Positions 45,099-53,491 of a stretch of DNA of 62,060 nucleotides are shown here, piece after piece. Under the pieces are notes generated by a model that did no database searches, was not told where the DNA came from, and was given only the letters and a program-made list of their open reading frames with translations. The stretch is from Acidobacteriota bacterium (GTDB lineage Bacteria > Acidobacteriota > Vicinamibacteria > Vicinamibacterales > UBA2999). Position 1 is the first letter of the stretch; each line of letters starts with the position of its first letter. Where the stretch lies: contig JAUSDY010000013.1 of NCBI GenBank assembly GCA_030650395.1, positions 1 to 62,060 on the forward strand, given 5' to 3'. The translations under genes and the position numbers were made by a program.

Positions 45099-45902
45099 AT
45101 GACCACAAGGCTGCGTTTACTTTTCCTTTGCGTTTTGTTTGCCGGTATCACGTCCGCCGCCCACGCCCAGGCTACCGCCACCGGTCAGAAGCCTTTCGAG
45201 CCGCAAGTCGGCCAGGCCGGCAAAGACGTGGTGTGGGTCCCCACGCCGCAGGCGGTGGTCGACAAGATGCTCGACCTGACCAAGGTCACCAAGAACGATG
45301 TGGTGATGGATCTTGGCTCGGGTAATGGCATCACGGTGATTACCGCCGCCAAACGCGGCGCCCGCGCCATCGGCATCGAGTACAACCCCGACATGGTCGA
45401 GCTGTCGAAGAAGAACGCCGCCGACGCGGGCGTGAGTGACCGCGCCACCTTCGTCAAGGCCGATCTCTTCGAGACCGACCTCTCGAAGGCCGACGTGATC
45501 ACGATGTTCCTGCTGCCGTCGATCAACATGAAGCTGCGGCCGAAAATCCTCGACCTCAGGCCCGGCACGCGCATCGCCTCGAACACCTTCACGATGGAAG
45601 ACTGGCAGGCCGATGAAACCGCGACCCTCAGCGAAGGCTGCTCGAGCAGCTGGTGCACGGCGCTGTTCTGGATCGTGCCCGCCAAGGTCGACGGCAGGTG
45701 GACAACGCCGAACGGCGAGCTCAACCTGACGCAGACGTTCCAGATGCTGTCCGGCACACTGGGCAACCAGGCCGTGCAGGGCCGCCTCCGCGGTAACGAG
45801 ATCACGTTCACTGCCAGTACGGCAAAGTACACCGGCACGGTCGACGGCAACACGATCAAGATGACCGGGCCGACGGCGTTTACCGCAACGAAGAAGATGT
45901 AA
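45099..45902 (+). CDS. Exported class I SAM-dependent methyltransferase
   Basis: A 267-aa protein with a clear signal peptide (TTRLRLLFLCVLFAGITSAA). SAM-binding motif VVMDLGSGNGITVITAA, acidic GIEYNPDMVE, then FVKADLFETDLSKADVITMF. The sequence resembles DOT1-like bacterial methyltransferases with an extra C-terminal beta-rich domain (about 195-267). SAM is not expected outside the cytoplasm, so an exported enzyme is puzzling. GGAGAA lies before the ATG. Confidence 0.85.
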   Translation: MTTRLRLLFLCVLFAGITSAAHAQATATGQKPFEPQVGQAGKDVVWVPTPQAVVDKMLDLTKVTKNDVVMDLGSGNGITVITAAKRGARAIGIEYNPDMVELSKKNAADAGVSDRATFVKADLFETDLSKADVITMFLLPSINMKLRPKILDLRPGTRIASNTFTMEDWQADETATLSEGCSSSWCTALFWIVPAKVDGRWTTPNGELNLTQTFQMLSGTLGNQAVQGRLRGNEITFTASTAKYTGTVDGNTIKMTGPTAFTATKKM

Positions 45903-45905
45903 ACC

Positions 45906-45925
45906 GCGGAACTAAAGTTCCGCGC
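45906..45925. repeat. Hairpin repeat with CTAAAG apex, third copy
   Basis: CGCGGAACTAAAGTTCCGCG, a perfect 7-bp stem around CTAAAG, directly after the methyltransferase stop and before the MBL hydrolase. No T-run. Confidence 0.85.
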
Positions 45926-45948
45926 TACGCCGTAGGAGAAAGGTCGCC

Positions 45949-46845
45949 ATGAAACGGGTATTTGCTCTCGGTATCGTCGTCTTATCAGGACTGCTGACCA
46001 TGACGGTCGCGGCGTTCCAGGCGCCGGCGTCGACGGCGCCAAAGTCGCTCGACATCGTCAAGCTGCGAGACCACCTCTACGTGATCACGAGCTCGAGCCC
46101 GACGCCTCGCGAATCGTTCAGCGGCGGCAACGTGGCGGTGTTCATCACCGACGCAGGGGTCACGCTCGTCGACACCAAGCTGGCCGGCTGGGGCCAGGTG
46201 CTGCTCGAGAAGGTGAAGTCGGTGACGAACAAGCCCGTCACGACCATCATCAACACCCACACGCACGGCGACCACACCGGCAACAACGACGCGTTCGGCA
46301 AGGTCGAAGTGGTGGCGCACGAAAACACCAAGGCGAACATGATGAAGATGGACGCCTTCAAGGGTAAGGAGCAATTCCTCCCCGGTAAGACGTACAAGGA
46401 CAAGCTGACGCTCGGCAAGGGCAAGGACCAGATCGATCTCTATTACTTCGGCGCCGCGCATACCAGCGGCGACACGGTGATCGTGTATCCGGCCTTGCGA
46501 GTCCTCCACATGGGCGACATGTTCGCGTGGAAGGACGGGCCGCTCTGCGATCGCAACAACGGCGGCAGCTGCCTCGCTTATCCCAAGACGCTTGCGAACG
46601 TGATCGCCGGCGTGAAGAACATCGACACCGTGATCCCGGGACACTCCCCGATGATGACGATGACGGATGTGCAGGGGTATCAGCAGTTCATGACCGGCCT
46701 GGTGGCGGCCGCGCAGGCGGCGGCCGGCGCGGGCAAGACGGTAGACGAGGCAGTGGCGGCGTTCGACATCGCCAACTACCCGGGCTACAAGAACGAGCGC
46801 GTCAAAGGCGCGATGCAGGTCGTGTTCGACGAGATGAAGAAGTAA
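45949..46845 (+). CDS. Exported MBL-fold metallo-hydrolase
   Basis: A 298-aa protein with signal peptide (RVFALGIVVLSGLLTMTVAA). Zn site: NTHTHGDHTG, AAHTSGDT and GDMFAWK, later IPGHSP. Class is like subclass B metallo-hydrolases (glyoxalase II/lactamase-like). Function not resolved. 46 bp after the exported methyltransferase. Confidence 0.9.
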   Translation: MKRVFALGIVVLSGLLTMTVAAFQAPASTAPKSLDIVKLRDHLYVITSSSPTPRESFSGGNVAVFITDAGVTLVDTKLAGWGQVLLEKVKSVTNKPVTTIINTHTHGDHTGNNDAFGKVEVVAHENTKANMMKMDAFKGKEQFLPGKTYKDKLTLGKGKDQIDLYYFGAAHTSGDTVIVYPALRVLHMGDMFAWKDGPLCDRNNGGSCLAYPKTLANVIAGVKNIDTVIPGHSPMMTMTDVQGYQQFMTGLVAAAQAAAGAGKTVDEAVAAFDIANYPGYKNERVKGAMQVVFDEMKK

Positions 46846-46846
46846 G

Positions 46847-48484
46847 TTACGGCACTGAAATGGATTCGCCTTTGAGCGGCGGTGTGTGCACCGGAAGACG
46901 GCGTGCGCGCGTCGCCTGCTCGAAGCTGTAACCGAGCGCGATCAGGCGCGGCTCGCTGAACGCCGGCCCAAGGAACGACACGGCGACCGGCAGGCGATCG
47001 CCGGTGAAACCCGCCGGCACGATCAAATCCGGAAAGCCAGTCAGGTTGGCGATGTTGGCGGGTGAGCTCGCGCCCCCGCCAGGCACATCAGGCGGCGCGG
47101 CCACCAGTTGCGGCCGGGTCGGCGCCGTCGGATAGACGATGGCATCGAGCGTTTGCGAGGCGAGCAGTCCTTCCACCACCGCGCGCACCAGCGGCAGCCC
47201 GTGATCGCGCACGGCCTTATAGCGATAGTCATCGAGCGTGCCGCTGCCGGCTTCGCGCTTCATCAACGTCCAGCGGCCGGGATTCGGCCCGGCGCCATCA
47301 GGCCTCGGCGCATTCACTTTGCGCGCGCGCTCGATCAACTGATCAATCGTTTTCGGATATTGAGGGCCGGTCGTGGCCAGGTAGTCCTTGATTTGCGCGA
47401 CAAACTCCGGATACCTGATCGCGTTATAGAACTCGCCCTTGGCCGCGATCAGCCACGCCGGAAAACGCACGTCGACAATGGTGGCGCCGGCGCCCCGCAT
47501 GGCGTCGAGCGCCGACTCCATGACCCAGTCGACGTCGGCGTCGTGGCCCATGAAGTCGCGCGCCACGCCGATGCGCGCGCCCCGCAGCGCATTGGCGTTG
47601 AGGTACTTCGTGTAATTGGTTTCGAAGCGGCCTTCGCTCTTCCTGGTGGCCGGGTCCGCCGGATCCACTCCCGTCATCACACCAAGCGCGGCGGCGACGT
47701 CCGACACGTTTCTCGCCATCGGCCCGCCGGTGTCGAAGCTGAGGCCGAGGGGGATGATGCCGTCGCGGCTCAGCAATCCGTGCGTCGGCTTCAGGCCGGC
47801 GATGCCGTTGGCGGTGGCGGGTCCACGGATCGATCCACCGGTGTCGGTGCCCAGGCCGACGGTGGCATACGCCGCGGCAATCGCGGCGCCGGTGCCGCCC
47901 GACGATCCCGACGGTGTTCGCAGCAGGTCGTGGGGATTGCGGGTTGCGCCGCCGAGCGAGCTGATGGCGGCGCCCGATGCGAACTCCGACATGTTGACCT
48001 TGGCAAGGATGATCGCGCCGGCGTCGCGCAGCTTCTTCACGAGAAACGCATCGTCCGGTGGAATCGAGCCTTCGAGCAGGATCGAACCGCCGGTCGTCGG
48101 CAGGTCGGCGGTGTCGTAGTTGTCCTTGAGCACCACGGGAATGCCATGAAGCGGCGAGCGCGGACCCTTAGCCTTGCGTTCGGCGTCACGCGCGCGTGCC
48201 GTGTCGAGGGCCCTGGGGTTGAGCGTGATCACGGCGCGCAGGCTCGGGCCCTGCCGGTCGTAGGCCTGAATGCGCGCGAGGTGGAGCTGAACCAGCTGCT
48301 CGGACGTGAGCGTGCCGGCGGCGAACGCGGCGTTGAGATCCGCGATGGTCGCCGCGTCCAGATCGATCGCCTTGCGGGCGGCAACGGGTGCGAGCGTAGC
48401 GAGCAGCACGGCGGCAAGCATCAAGCTCCGCAACGTTGCCTTGCCGCTATTTGCGGTGATCGTGATCTTCATGGCGAGGCCCAT
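46847..48484 (-). CDS. Exported amidase (amidase signature family)
   Basis: A 545-aa protein from the ATG at 48484 (GAAAGG 6 nt upstream; ATG at 48472 is also possible). Signal peptide TLRSLMLAAVLLATLAPVAA. Catalytic Ser-cisSer-Lys triad: VVLKDNYDT (Lys), PSGSSGGTGAAIAA (cis-Ser) and GTDTGGSIRGPA (nucleophile). Hydrolyses an amide; substrate unknown. Convergent with the MBL hydrolase, 1 bp between stops. Confidence 0.92.
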   Translation of the reverse strand: MGLAMKITITANSGKATLRSLMLAAVLLATLAPVAARKAIDLDAATIADLNAAFAAGTLTSEQLVQLHLARIQAYDRQGPSLRAVITLNPRALDTARARDAERKAKGPRSPLHGIPVVLKDNYDTADLPTTGGSILLEGSIPPDDAFLVKKLRDAGAIILAKVNMSEFASGAAISSLGGATRNPHDLLRTPSGSSGGTGAAIAAAYATVGLGTDTGGSIRGPATANGIAGLKPTHGLLSRDGIIPLGLSFDTGGPMARNVSDVAAALGVMTGVDPADPATRKSEGRFETNYTKYLNANALRGARIGVARDFMGHDADVDWVMESALDAMRGAGATIVDVRFPAWLIAAKGEFYNAIRYPEFVAQIKDYLATTGPQYPKTIDQLIERARKVNAPRPDGAGPNPGRWTLMKREAGSGTLDDYRYKAVRDHGLPLVRAVVEGLLASQTLDAIVYPTAPTRPQLVAAPPDVPGGGASSPANIANLTGFPDLIVPAGFTGDRLPVAVSFLGPAFSEPRLIALGYSFEQATRARRLPVHTPPLKGESISVP

Positions 48485-48497
48485 TATGGGCCTTTCG

Positions 48498-48941
48498 TTA
48501 GGCGGAGTAGGCGGAGAGTTGTAGTACCCGCAAGCCCGGAATATCAGGCAATCGCCGGTCGTTGGTGACGAACGTCGAACATCCCGCGCTGAGCGCGGCA
48601 GCAAGTTGCAGCGCGTCGGGCGTCTTCACTCCGGTTGCGGCGCGTAGTTGCGACGCCGCGCGCAGTTGGTCGTTCGTAATGTCGGAAACCCGAATGCCGC
48701 GGCTCCCGAGCAGGAGCGCTTCGTAGCGGCTCGCGAGCCCGCCATTGCCGGATCGGTAGGGCACCACCAGCACTTCGAGCAGCGTTAGCGCCGACGTGAC
48801 CAGGTCGCGCTTGCCCCGCTCAGCATCGGCAAACAGGGGGTCGATCGTCGCGAGGAAGCGCGGGTCTTCTTCGATCAGGTAGATAAAGAGGGCCGTGTCG
48901 ATGCCCACGTCGCCGGGGCCGACATCGTCGATCAGTCCCAC
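48498..48941 (-). CDS. vapC: PIN-domain toxin (VapC-like)
   Basis: About 147 aa from a GTG at 48941. DVGIDTALFIYLIEED (first Asp), TSALTLLEVLV (Glu), GVKTPDALQLAAAL (Asp on the central helix), TFVTNDRRLPDI (last Asp). Overlaps the antitoxin by 10 bp. Ribonuclease toxin. Confidence 0.88.
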   Translation of the reverse strand: MGLIDDVGPGDVGIDTALFIYLIEEDPRFLATIDPLFADAERGKRDLVTSALTLLEVLVVPYRSGNGGLASRYEALLLGSRGIRVSDITNDQLRAASQLRAATGVKTPDALQLAAALSAGCSTFVTNDRRLPDIPGLRVLQLSAYSA

Positions 48942-49162
48942 GAATCCCGTTCCCCCCGGACATGGGCGGCGGCGTCGACGCCCTTCCAATGCTCCTTGCC
49001 GAGCCCCCTAAGTTCAAGAATCGACAGGGGTTTCTGTGTTTCCACCGCCTGGGCGAGGATGTGGGTAATCTCCTGCGCCATCGAGCGCCGCTCCTTCTTG
49101 GCGCGGGCTCGCAGCTTCCGGTACAAGCCGTCAGGAAAGGCTTTCAAATTGAGCGTCGCCAT
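48932..49162 (-). CDS. vapB: RHH antitoxin (FitA/VapB-like)
   Basis: A 76-aa protein: MATLNLKAFPDGLYRKLRAR, then AKKERRSMAQEITHILAQAV, a standard FitA-type ribbon-helix-helix, and a C-terminal tail with LELRGLGKEHW for toxin binding. GGAGG 3 nt before the ATG. Confidence 0.87.
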   Translation of the reverse strand: MATLNLKAFPDGLYRKLRARAKKERRSMAQEITHILAQAVETQKPLSILELRGLGKEHWKGVDAAAHVRGERDSWD

Positions 49163-49181
49163 GTGCCTCCATTATTCCTCC

Positions 49182-49211
49182 ATTATACCTCCACTCGGCC
49201 GGATTTGTCTA
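49182..49211 (-). promoter_or_regulatory. Promoter of the VapBC-type pair
   Basis: On the minus strand TAGACA (49211-49206), 18-bp spacer, TATAAT (49187-49182). Three GGAGG-A/T-ATAATGGAGG direct repeats run from the spacer to the ribosome binding site, so the -10 box and the Shine-Dalgarno lie in the same repeated unit and could be shared operator half-sites. Confidence 0.65.
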
Positions 49212-49356
49212 TGAATGTCACGGCCTGTCATATTAGGTTGCCTCAGCCATGACGGGGCGAGATTGGGTGTATAGTTTGCCCAGATACCGAGGCTAGGAAG
49301 CCGAGCTAGACGCTCCGGTCCTGGCGTCGCGAGGGTTGTGGCATGAAAGTCGTGGA

Positions 49357-51861
49357 ATGAAAAGCGTCGGTTCCATTTCCCTGGGCACTGCGGTTGTGTG
49401 CCTTGGGCTCGTCTCGGTCATCGCAGCACAGCAACCCGCTCCGAGATCCGTCCCTGTGACGGGTGCGGCGACTGCCGCGCCGAAACAGACGCCCGCCGTT
49501 TCGCATCCGCAAACATCGATCGACAAACCTAAAGGTTTGTCGCCACAAGTTGCGTCGCATGCCGAACAGAACGCGCTCGTGAAGCGCTACTGCGCCGGCT
49601 GTCACAGCGATCGCGGCAAGGCCGGCAACCTGTCGCTGGCTTCGTTCGATCTCGCCAAGTCCGGCCGCGAAGCGGACGTGGCCGAGCGCATGATCCGCAA
49701 GCTGCAGGCGAGCATGATGCCGCCGCCCGGCATGCCGCGTCCTGATCCGGTTGCGTATCAGGGGTTGATCCACACGCTCGAGTCGACGGTTGATAGCCAC
49801 GCGAAGGCCAATCCGAATCCCGGCGGCCGCACGTTCCAGCGCCTGAATCGTCCCGAGTACTCGCGCGCGATCAAAGAGCTGCTGGCGATCGACGTCGAGT
49901 CAGGCAACTGGCTGCCCAACGACACGATGAGCGCCAACTTCGACAACATCGCCGACGAGCAGACGCTCTCGCCGACGCTGCTCGAGTCGTACTTGAACGC
50001 CGCTGCCGACATCAGCCGCATGGCCGTGGGCGATAAGGACGCGCCTTCGATCGATCACACCTACACCAACCCGAGCTACGTGTCGCAGCACCCCTGGGAT
50101 CATATTGACGGCGCACCGTACGGCACGCGCGGCGGAATGGTCGTTGACTACGTCTTCCCGGCCGACGGCGAGTACGCAATCGAGATGACGTTCGACTCCG
50201 GCGACAATACCCACTTCGAAGACGTCGATGTCTCACTCGACGGGCAGCGGGTCGCGCTCCTCGAGTACGAGCAACTCAGCATCGCCGGCGCCGACGGTCG
50301 CGGCCGCTCGCCGCTTCGAACGGAGCCCATCCTGATTCGGGCCGGGCAGCATAAGGTGGCAGCCGCGTTCGTGCGCAAGATCGAGGGGCCGTACGAAGAT
50401 CTCATCAAGCCGCACGAGTGGTCGTACGCGGGTGGCGGCTCCGGCGGCAGCGGCATTACCACGTTGCCGCACTTGCGCGACCTGATCATCCGCGGGCCGA
50501 TGAAAACCACGGGCATTTCCACGACGCCAAGCCGGCAAAAGATTTTCACCTGCCGGCCGACCTCGCGGAGCGACGAGCGGGCCTGCGCGCGCCAGATCAT
50601 CACGCGGCTCGGCGGCGAAGCCTATCGCCGTCCGATGACCGCCGCCGAGGTCGATCGCCTGTTGCCGTTCTACGAGTCGGCTGCGGCCAAAGGCGGGTTC
50701 GAGGCCGGCGTGCGCGGGGCGCTCGAAGCGGTGCTCGCGAGTCCCCACTTCATCTTCCGTCTCGAGCGCGCCCCGACCGACGCGCGGGCGGGGGGGACGT
50801 ACCGCGTGGCCGATGTCGACCTGGCCTCTCGCCTGTCGTTTTTCATCTGGGGCCAGCCGCCCGACAAGAATCTGCTCGCGGCCGCGGCGCGGCGGGAGTT
50901 GTCCTCGCCCGGCGGCCTTGAGAAGCACGCGCGCCGCATGTTGGCCGATCCGCGCGCCGAGGCCCTCGGCGAGCGGTTCGCGGCGCAGTGGCTCCGCCTG
51001 CAGGACGTCGAGAAGGTTCGGCCGGATCCGAACTTCTACCCGAACTTCGACGAGAACCTCGCCGACTTGATGCGCACCGAGACGAAGCTGTTCTTCAACA
51101 GCCTGGTGCGTGACGATCGCGGCCTGCTTGACCTGCTGAACGCCGACTACACGTTCCTCAACGAGCGCCTCGCGCGCCACTACGGCATCAAGGGCGTGAT
51201 CGGCAACCAGTTCCGCCGCGTCACCTATCCCGACACCACGCGCCGCGGCCTTCTCGGCCAGGGCAGCGTACTGGTGCAGACCTCGCTGGCCAACCGCACC
51301 TCGCCGGTGCTGCGCGGCAAGTGGGTGATGGAAGTACTGCTCGGCACGCCGCCGCCGCCACCGCCGCCGAATGTTCCCGCGCTCGACGAAACGGGTGCGG
51401 CGAAGGAAGGCCGGCTGCTCACTACGCGCGAGAAGATGGAGATCCATCGCAGGAACCCGACCTGCAACTCGTGTCACCGCTTCATGGATCCGATCGGTCT
51501 GGCGCTCGACAACTTCGACGTCACCGCCAAGTGGCGCGAACGCGAAAACGGCATGTCGCTCGATACCGCCGGCGATTTCTACGACGGCACGAAGGTGACC
51601 TCGCTCGCCGAGCTGACTGCGGCGCTCGTGAAGCGCCCGATCCCGCTGGTGCGAAACTTCACCGAGAACCTGATGGCGTACGGACTGGGAAGGCGCGTCG
51701 AGTACTACGATCAGCCCGCCATTCGCACGATTGCGAAGGCGGCGGAAGCGAACAACTACCGGATGTCGTCCTTCATCGTGGGCGTGGTCAAGAGCGACGC
51801 GTTCCGCATGAAGAAGGTTGAAGCGGAATCGACTACGACCGAAACTAAGGCTGGACGTTAA
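49357..51861 (+). CDS. DUF1592-family multidomain cytochrome c protein
   Basis: An 834-aa exported protein. Signal peptide, N-terminal heme motif CAGCH near residue 84, then the DUF1587-DUF1595-DUF1592-DUF1588-DUF1585 series (FQRLNRPEYSRAIKELLAID; RLSFFIWGQPPD; DYTFLNERLARHYGI; CNSCHRFMDPIGLALDNFD has a second CXXCH). Such proteins pair with DUF1552 proteins in Planctomycetes and Acidobacteriota; the reaction is unknown. Near residue 60 a palindromic repeat is in frame (DKPKGLSP). Confidence 0.92.
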   Translation: MKSVGSISLGTAVVCLGLVSVIAAQQPAPRSVPVTGAATAAPKQTPAVSHPQTSIDKPKGLSPQVASHAEQNALVKRYCAGCHSDRGKAGNLSLASFDLAKSGREADVAERMIRKLQASMMPPPGMPRPDPVAYQGLIHTLESTVDSHAKANPNPGGRTFQRLNRPEYSRAIKELLAIDVESGNWLPNDTMSANFDNIADEQTLSPTLLESYLNAAADISRMAVGDKDAPSIDHTYTNPSYVSQHPWDHIDGAPYGTRGGMVVDYVFPADGEYAIEMTFDSGDNTHFEDVDVSLDGQRVALLEYEQLSIAGADGRGRSPLRTEPILIRAGQHKVAAAFVRKIEGPYEDLIKPHEWSYAGGGSGGSGITTLPHLRDLIIRGPMKTTGISTTPSRQKIFTCRPTSRSDERACARQIITRLGGEAYRRPMTAAEVDRLLPFYESAAAKGGFEAGVRGALEAVLASPHFIFRLERAPTDARAGGTYRVADVDLASRLSFFIWGQPPDKNLLAAAARRELSSPGGLEKHARRMLADPRAEALGERFAAQWLRLQDVEKVRPDPNFYPNFDENLADLMRTETKLFFNSLVRDDRGLLDLLNADYTFLNERLARHYGIKGVIGNQFRRVTYPDTTRRGLLGQGSVLVQTSLANRTSPVLRGKWVMEVLLGTPPPPPPPNVPALDETGAAKEGRLLTTREKMEIHRRNPTCNSCHRFMDPIGLALDNFDVTAKWRERENGMSLDTAGDFYDGTKVTSLAELTAALVKRPIPLVRNFTENLMAYGLGRRVEYYDQPAIRTIAKAAEANNYRMSSFIVGVVKSDAFRMKKVEAESTTTETKAGR
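49521..49542. repeat. Hairpin repeat CGACAAAC-CTAAAG-GTTTGTCG
   Basis: A perfect 8-bp stem plus the CTAAAG apex, in frame within the DUF1592 gene signal-linker. A split copy is at 30324-30378. Confidence 0.85.
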
Positions 51862-51873
51862 CAGGAGATCGTG

Positions 51874-53286
51874 ATGCATTTCATGACCGGCAAGCACATG
51901 CCCCGTCGCACGTTCATCCGGGGCGCCATGGGCGCCGCGGTGGCGCTGCCATTCCTTGATGCGATGGTGGCGGCGAAAGGCACCGGCGCGAAAGCGGCGG
52001 CCGCGACCGACCACACCCGCCTGATCTGCATCGAGGAGGTCCACGGCCTCGCCGGCTGCAACAAATGGGGCGCGACCAAGCACCTGTTTGCGCCGGAGAT
52101 CGTCGGCAAGGACTTCACGCTGGCGCCCGACAACGCGCTGAGCTCGCTGGCGCCCTATCAGGATTACCTGACCATCGTCAGCAACACCGACGTGCGGATG
52201 GCCGAGGCGTTCACCGCGCCGGAAATCGGCGGCGACCACTTCCGGTCCAGCGCCGTCTTCCTGACGCAGTCTCATCCCAAGCAGACGCAGGGCTCCGACA
52301 TTTGGGCCGGCACGTCGTTCGACCAGATGTACGCGCAGCGCTTCGGCCAGGCCACGCCGATGCCGTCGATGCAGTTCTGCATCGAGAACCTCGACCAGGC
52401 CGGCGGCTGCACCTACAACTACTCGTGCGCCTACACCGACTCGATCAGCTGGGCGTCGCCCAACGAGCCGCTGCCGATGATCCGCGACCCGCGCGTCGCC
52501 TTCGACATGCTGTTCGGCTCGGGCGGCTCGCCGGCCGACCGCGTGGCACGCCGTCAGACCCGCCGCAGCATCCTCGACTGGATCCAGGGTGAAGTCGCCA
52601 CGGTGCGCAAGGAACTGGGTTCCACCGATCGCACGCGACTGGATCGGTACCTGAACCACGTTCGCGAGATCGAGCGCCGCATCCAGGCCGTCGAAGCCCG
52701 CAACACGAGCGGCGACCAGCGCGAACTTCCGGACGCGCCTGCGGGCGTGCCCGATTCGTTCTCGGAGCACATCAAGCTGCTGTTCGACTTGCAGGTGCTC
52801 GCGCTCGAGACCGACATGACGCGCATCATCTCGTTCAAGACCGGCCGCGACGCGCAGAACCGCGTCTTCCCGGAAAGCGGATCGCTCCAGCCGTTCCACC
52901 CGTCGTCGCACCATGGCGATCGCGAAGAGCGGATCATGGAGTTCAACAAGATCACGAAGTACCGCATCAGCCAGCTGACCTACCTGCTCGACCGGCTGAA
53001 GGAATCGATGGACGGCGACAAGAGCCTCCTCGAAAAGACGATGGTCGTGTGGGGCTCGCCGATGGCGGACCCGAACGTCCACAACCACCGCCGCTGCCCG
53101 CTGATCGTGCTCGGCCACGCCAACGGCGCGCTCAAGGGCAACCTGCACATCAAGGCCGCGGCCGATACGCCAATGGCCAACGCGTTCCTGACGATGGGCC
53201 ACATCCTCGGGATGGACGACATGAAGCAGTTCGGTGATAGCACCGGTGAGCTTTCGCTGACGCAGGCTTCGCCTGCGACAGCATAG
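51874..53286 (+). CDS. DUF1552 protein, Tat-exported
   Basis: A 470-aa protein. Twin-arginine signal (PRRTFIRGAMGAAVALPFL). Family features: GGDHFRSSAVFLTQSHPK, HHGDREERIMEFNKITKYR and TMVVWGSPMADPNVHNHRR, similar to alkaline-phosphatase-like DUF1501/DUF1552 proteins. AGGAG 6 nt before the ATG (GTG at 51871 also in frame). The last residues (TQASPATA) come from a CGCAGGC-TTC-GCCTGCG hairpin. Likely works with DUF1592 upstream. Confidence 0.92.
   Translation: MHFMTGKHMPRRTFIRGAMGAAVALPFLDAMVAAKGTGAKAAAATDHTRLICIEEVHGLAGCNKWGATKHLFAPEIVGKDFTLAPDNALSSLAPYQDYLTIVSNTDVRMAEAFTAPEIGGDHFRSSAVFLTQSHPKQTQGSDIWAGTSFDQMYAQRFGQATPMPSMQFCIENLDQAGGCTYNYSCAYTDSISWASPNEPLPMIRDPRVAFDMLFGSGGSPADRVARRQTRRSILDWIQGEVATVRKELGSTDRTRLDRYLNHVREIERRIQAVEARNTSGDQRELPDAPAGVPDSFSEHIKLLFDLQVLALETDMTRIISFKTGRDAQNRVFPESGSLQPFHPSSHHGDREERIMEFNKITKYRISQLTYLLDRLKESMDGDKSLLEKTMVVWGSPMADPNVHNHRRCPLIVLGHANGALKGNLHIKAAADTPMANAFLTMGHILGMDDMKQFGDSTGELSLTQASPATA
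53261..53277. repeat. Hairpin CGCAGGC-TTC-GCCTGCG at the DUF1552 3' end
   Basis: A perfect 7-bp stem, 3-nt loop, in the final codons of the DUF1552 gene, 6 bp before its stop. No T-run follows. Confidence 0.7.
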
Positions 53287-53478
53287 ATCTCAGATCTCAG
53301 AGCGTCGATCTCAGATCTCAGATCTCAGATTGCAGATCAATTGCAGATTGAAGATTGGAGGATTGCAGATTCGATTGATGGATTGGTGATGGAGGGAAAG
53401 AACAATCCCCGAAATCTGCAATCTGCAATTGATCTGCAATCTGAGATCTTAGATCTGAGATCGACCATCGACCATCGA
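53285..53478. repeat. Heptamer array 4 (ATCTCAG / ATTGCAG) with inverted partner
   Basis: Left: ATCTCAG units repeated, then ATTGCAG and diverged units up to about 53365. Right: ATCTGCA-ATCTGCA, then ATCTGAG-ATCTTAG-ATCTGAG (53419-53462). ATCTGAG is close to the reverse complement of ATCTCAG in a shifted register, so both arms can pair. Ends in ATCGACC repeats before the ankyrin gene ATG. Intergenic; no gene within. Confidence 0.85.
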
Positions 53479-53491
53479 CAGAGGACAAGCC

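Noticed and set aside
50233-53202. A 989-codon open frame antisense to the DUF1592 and DUF1552 genes
   Set aside because: It is a shadow of high-GC coding on the other strand: Arg/Ala/Gly-rich, no domains, no ribosome binding site.
53285-53478. CRISPR-like array
   Set aside because: Units are 7 bp, adjacent without spacers, and have inverted partners; no cas genes nearby.
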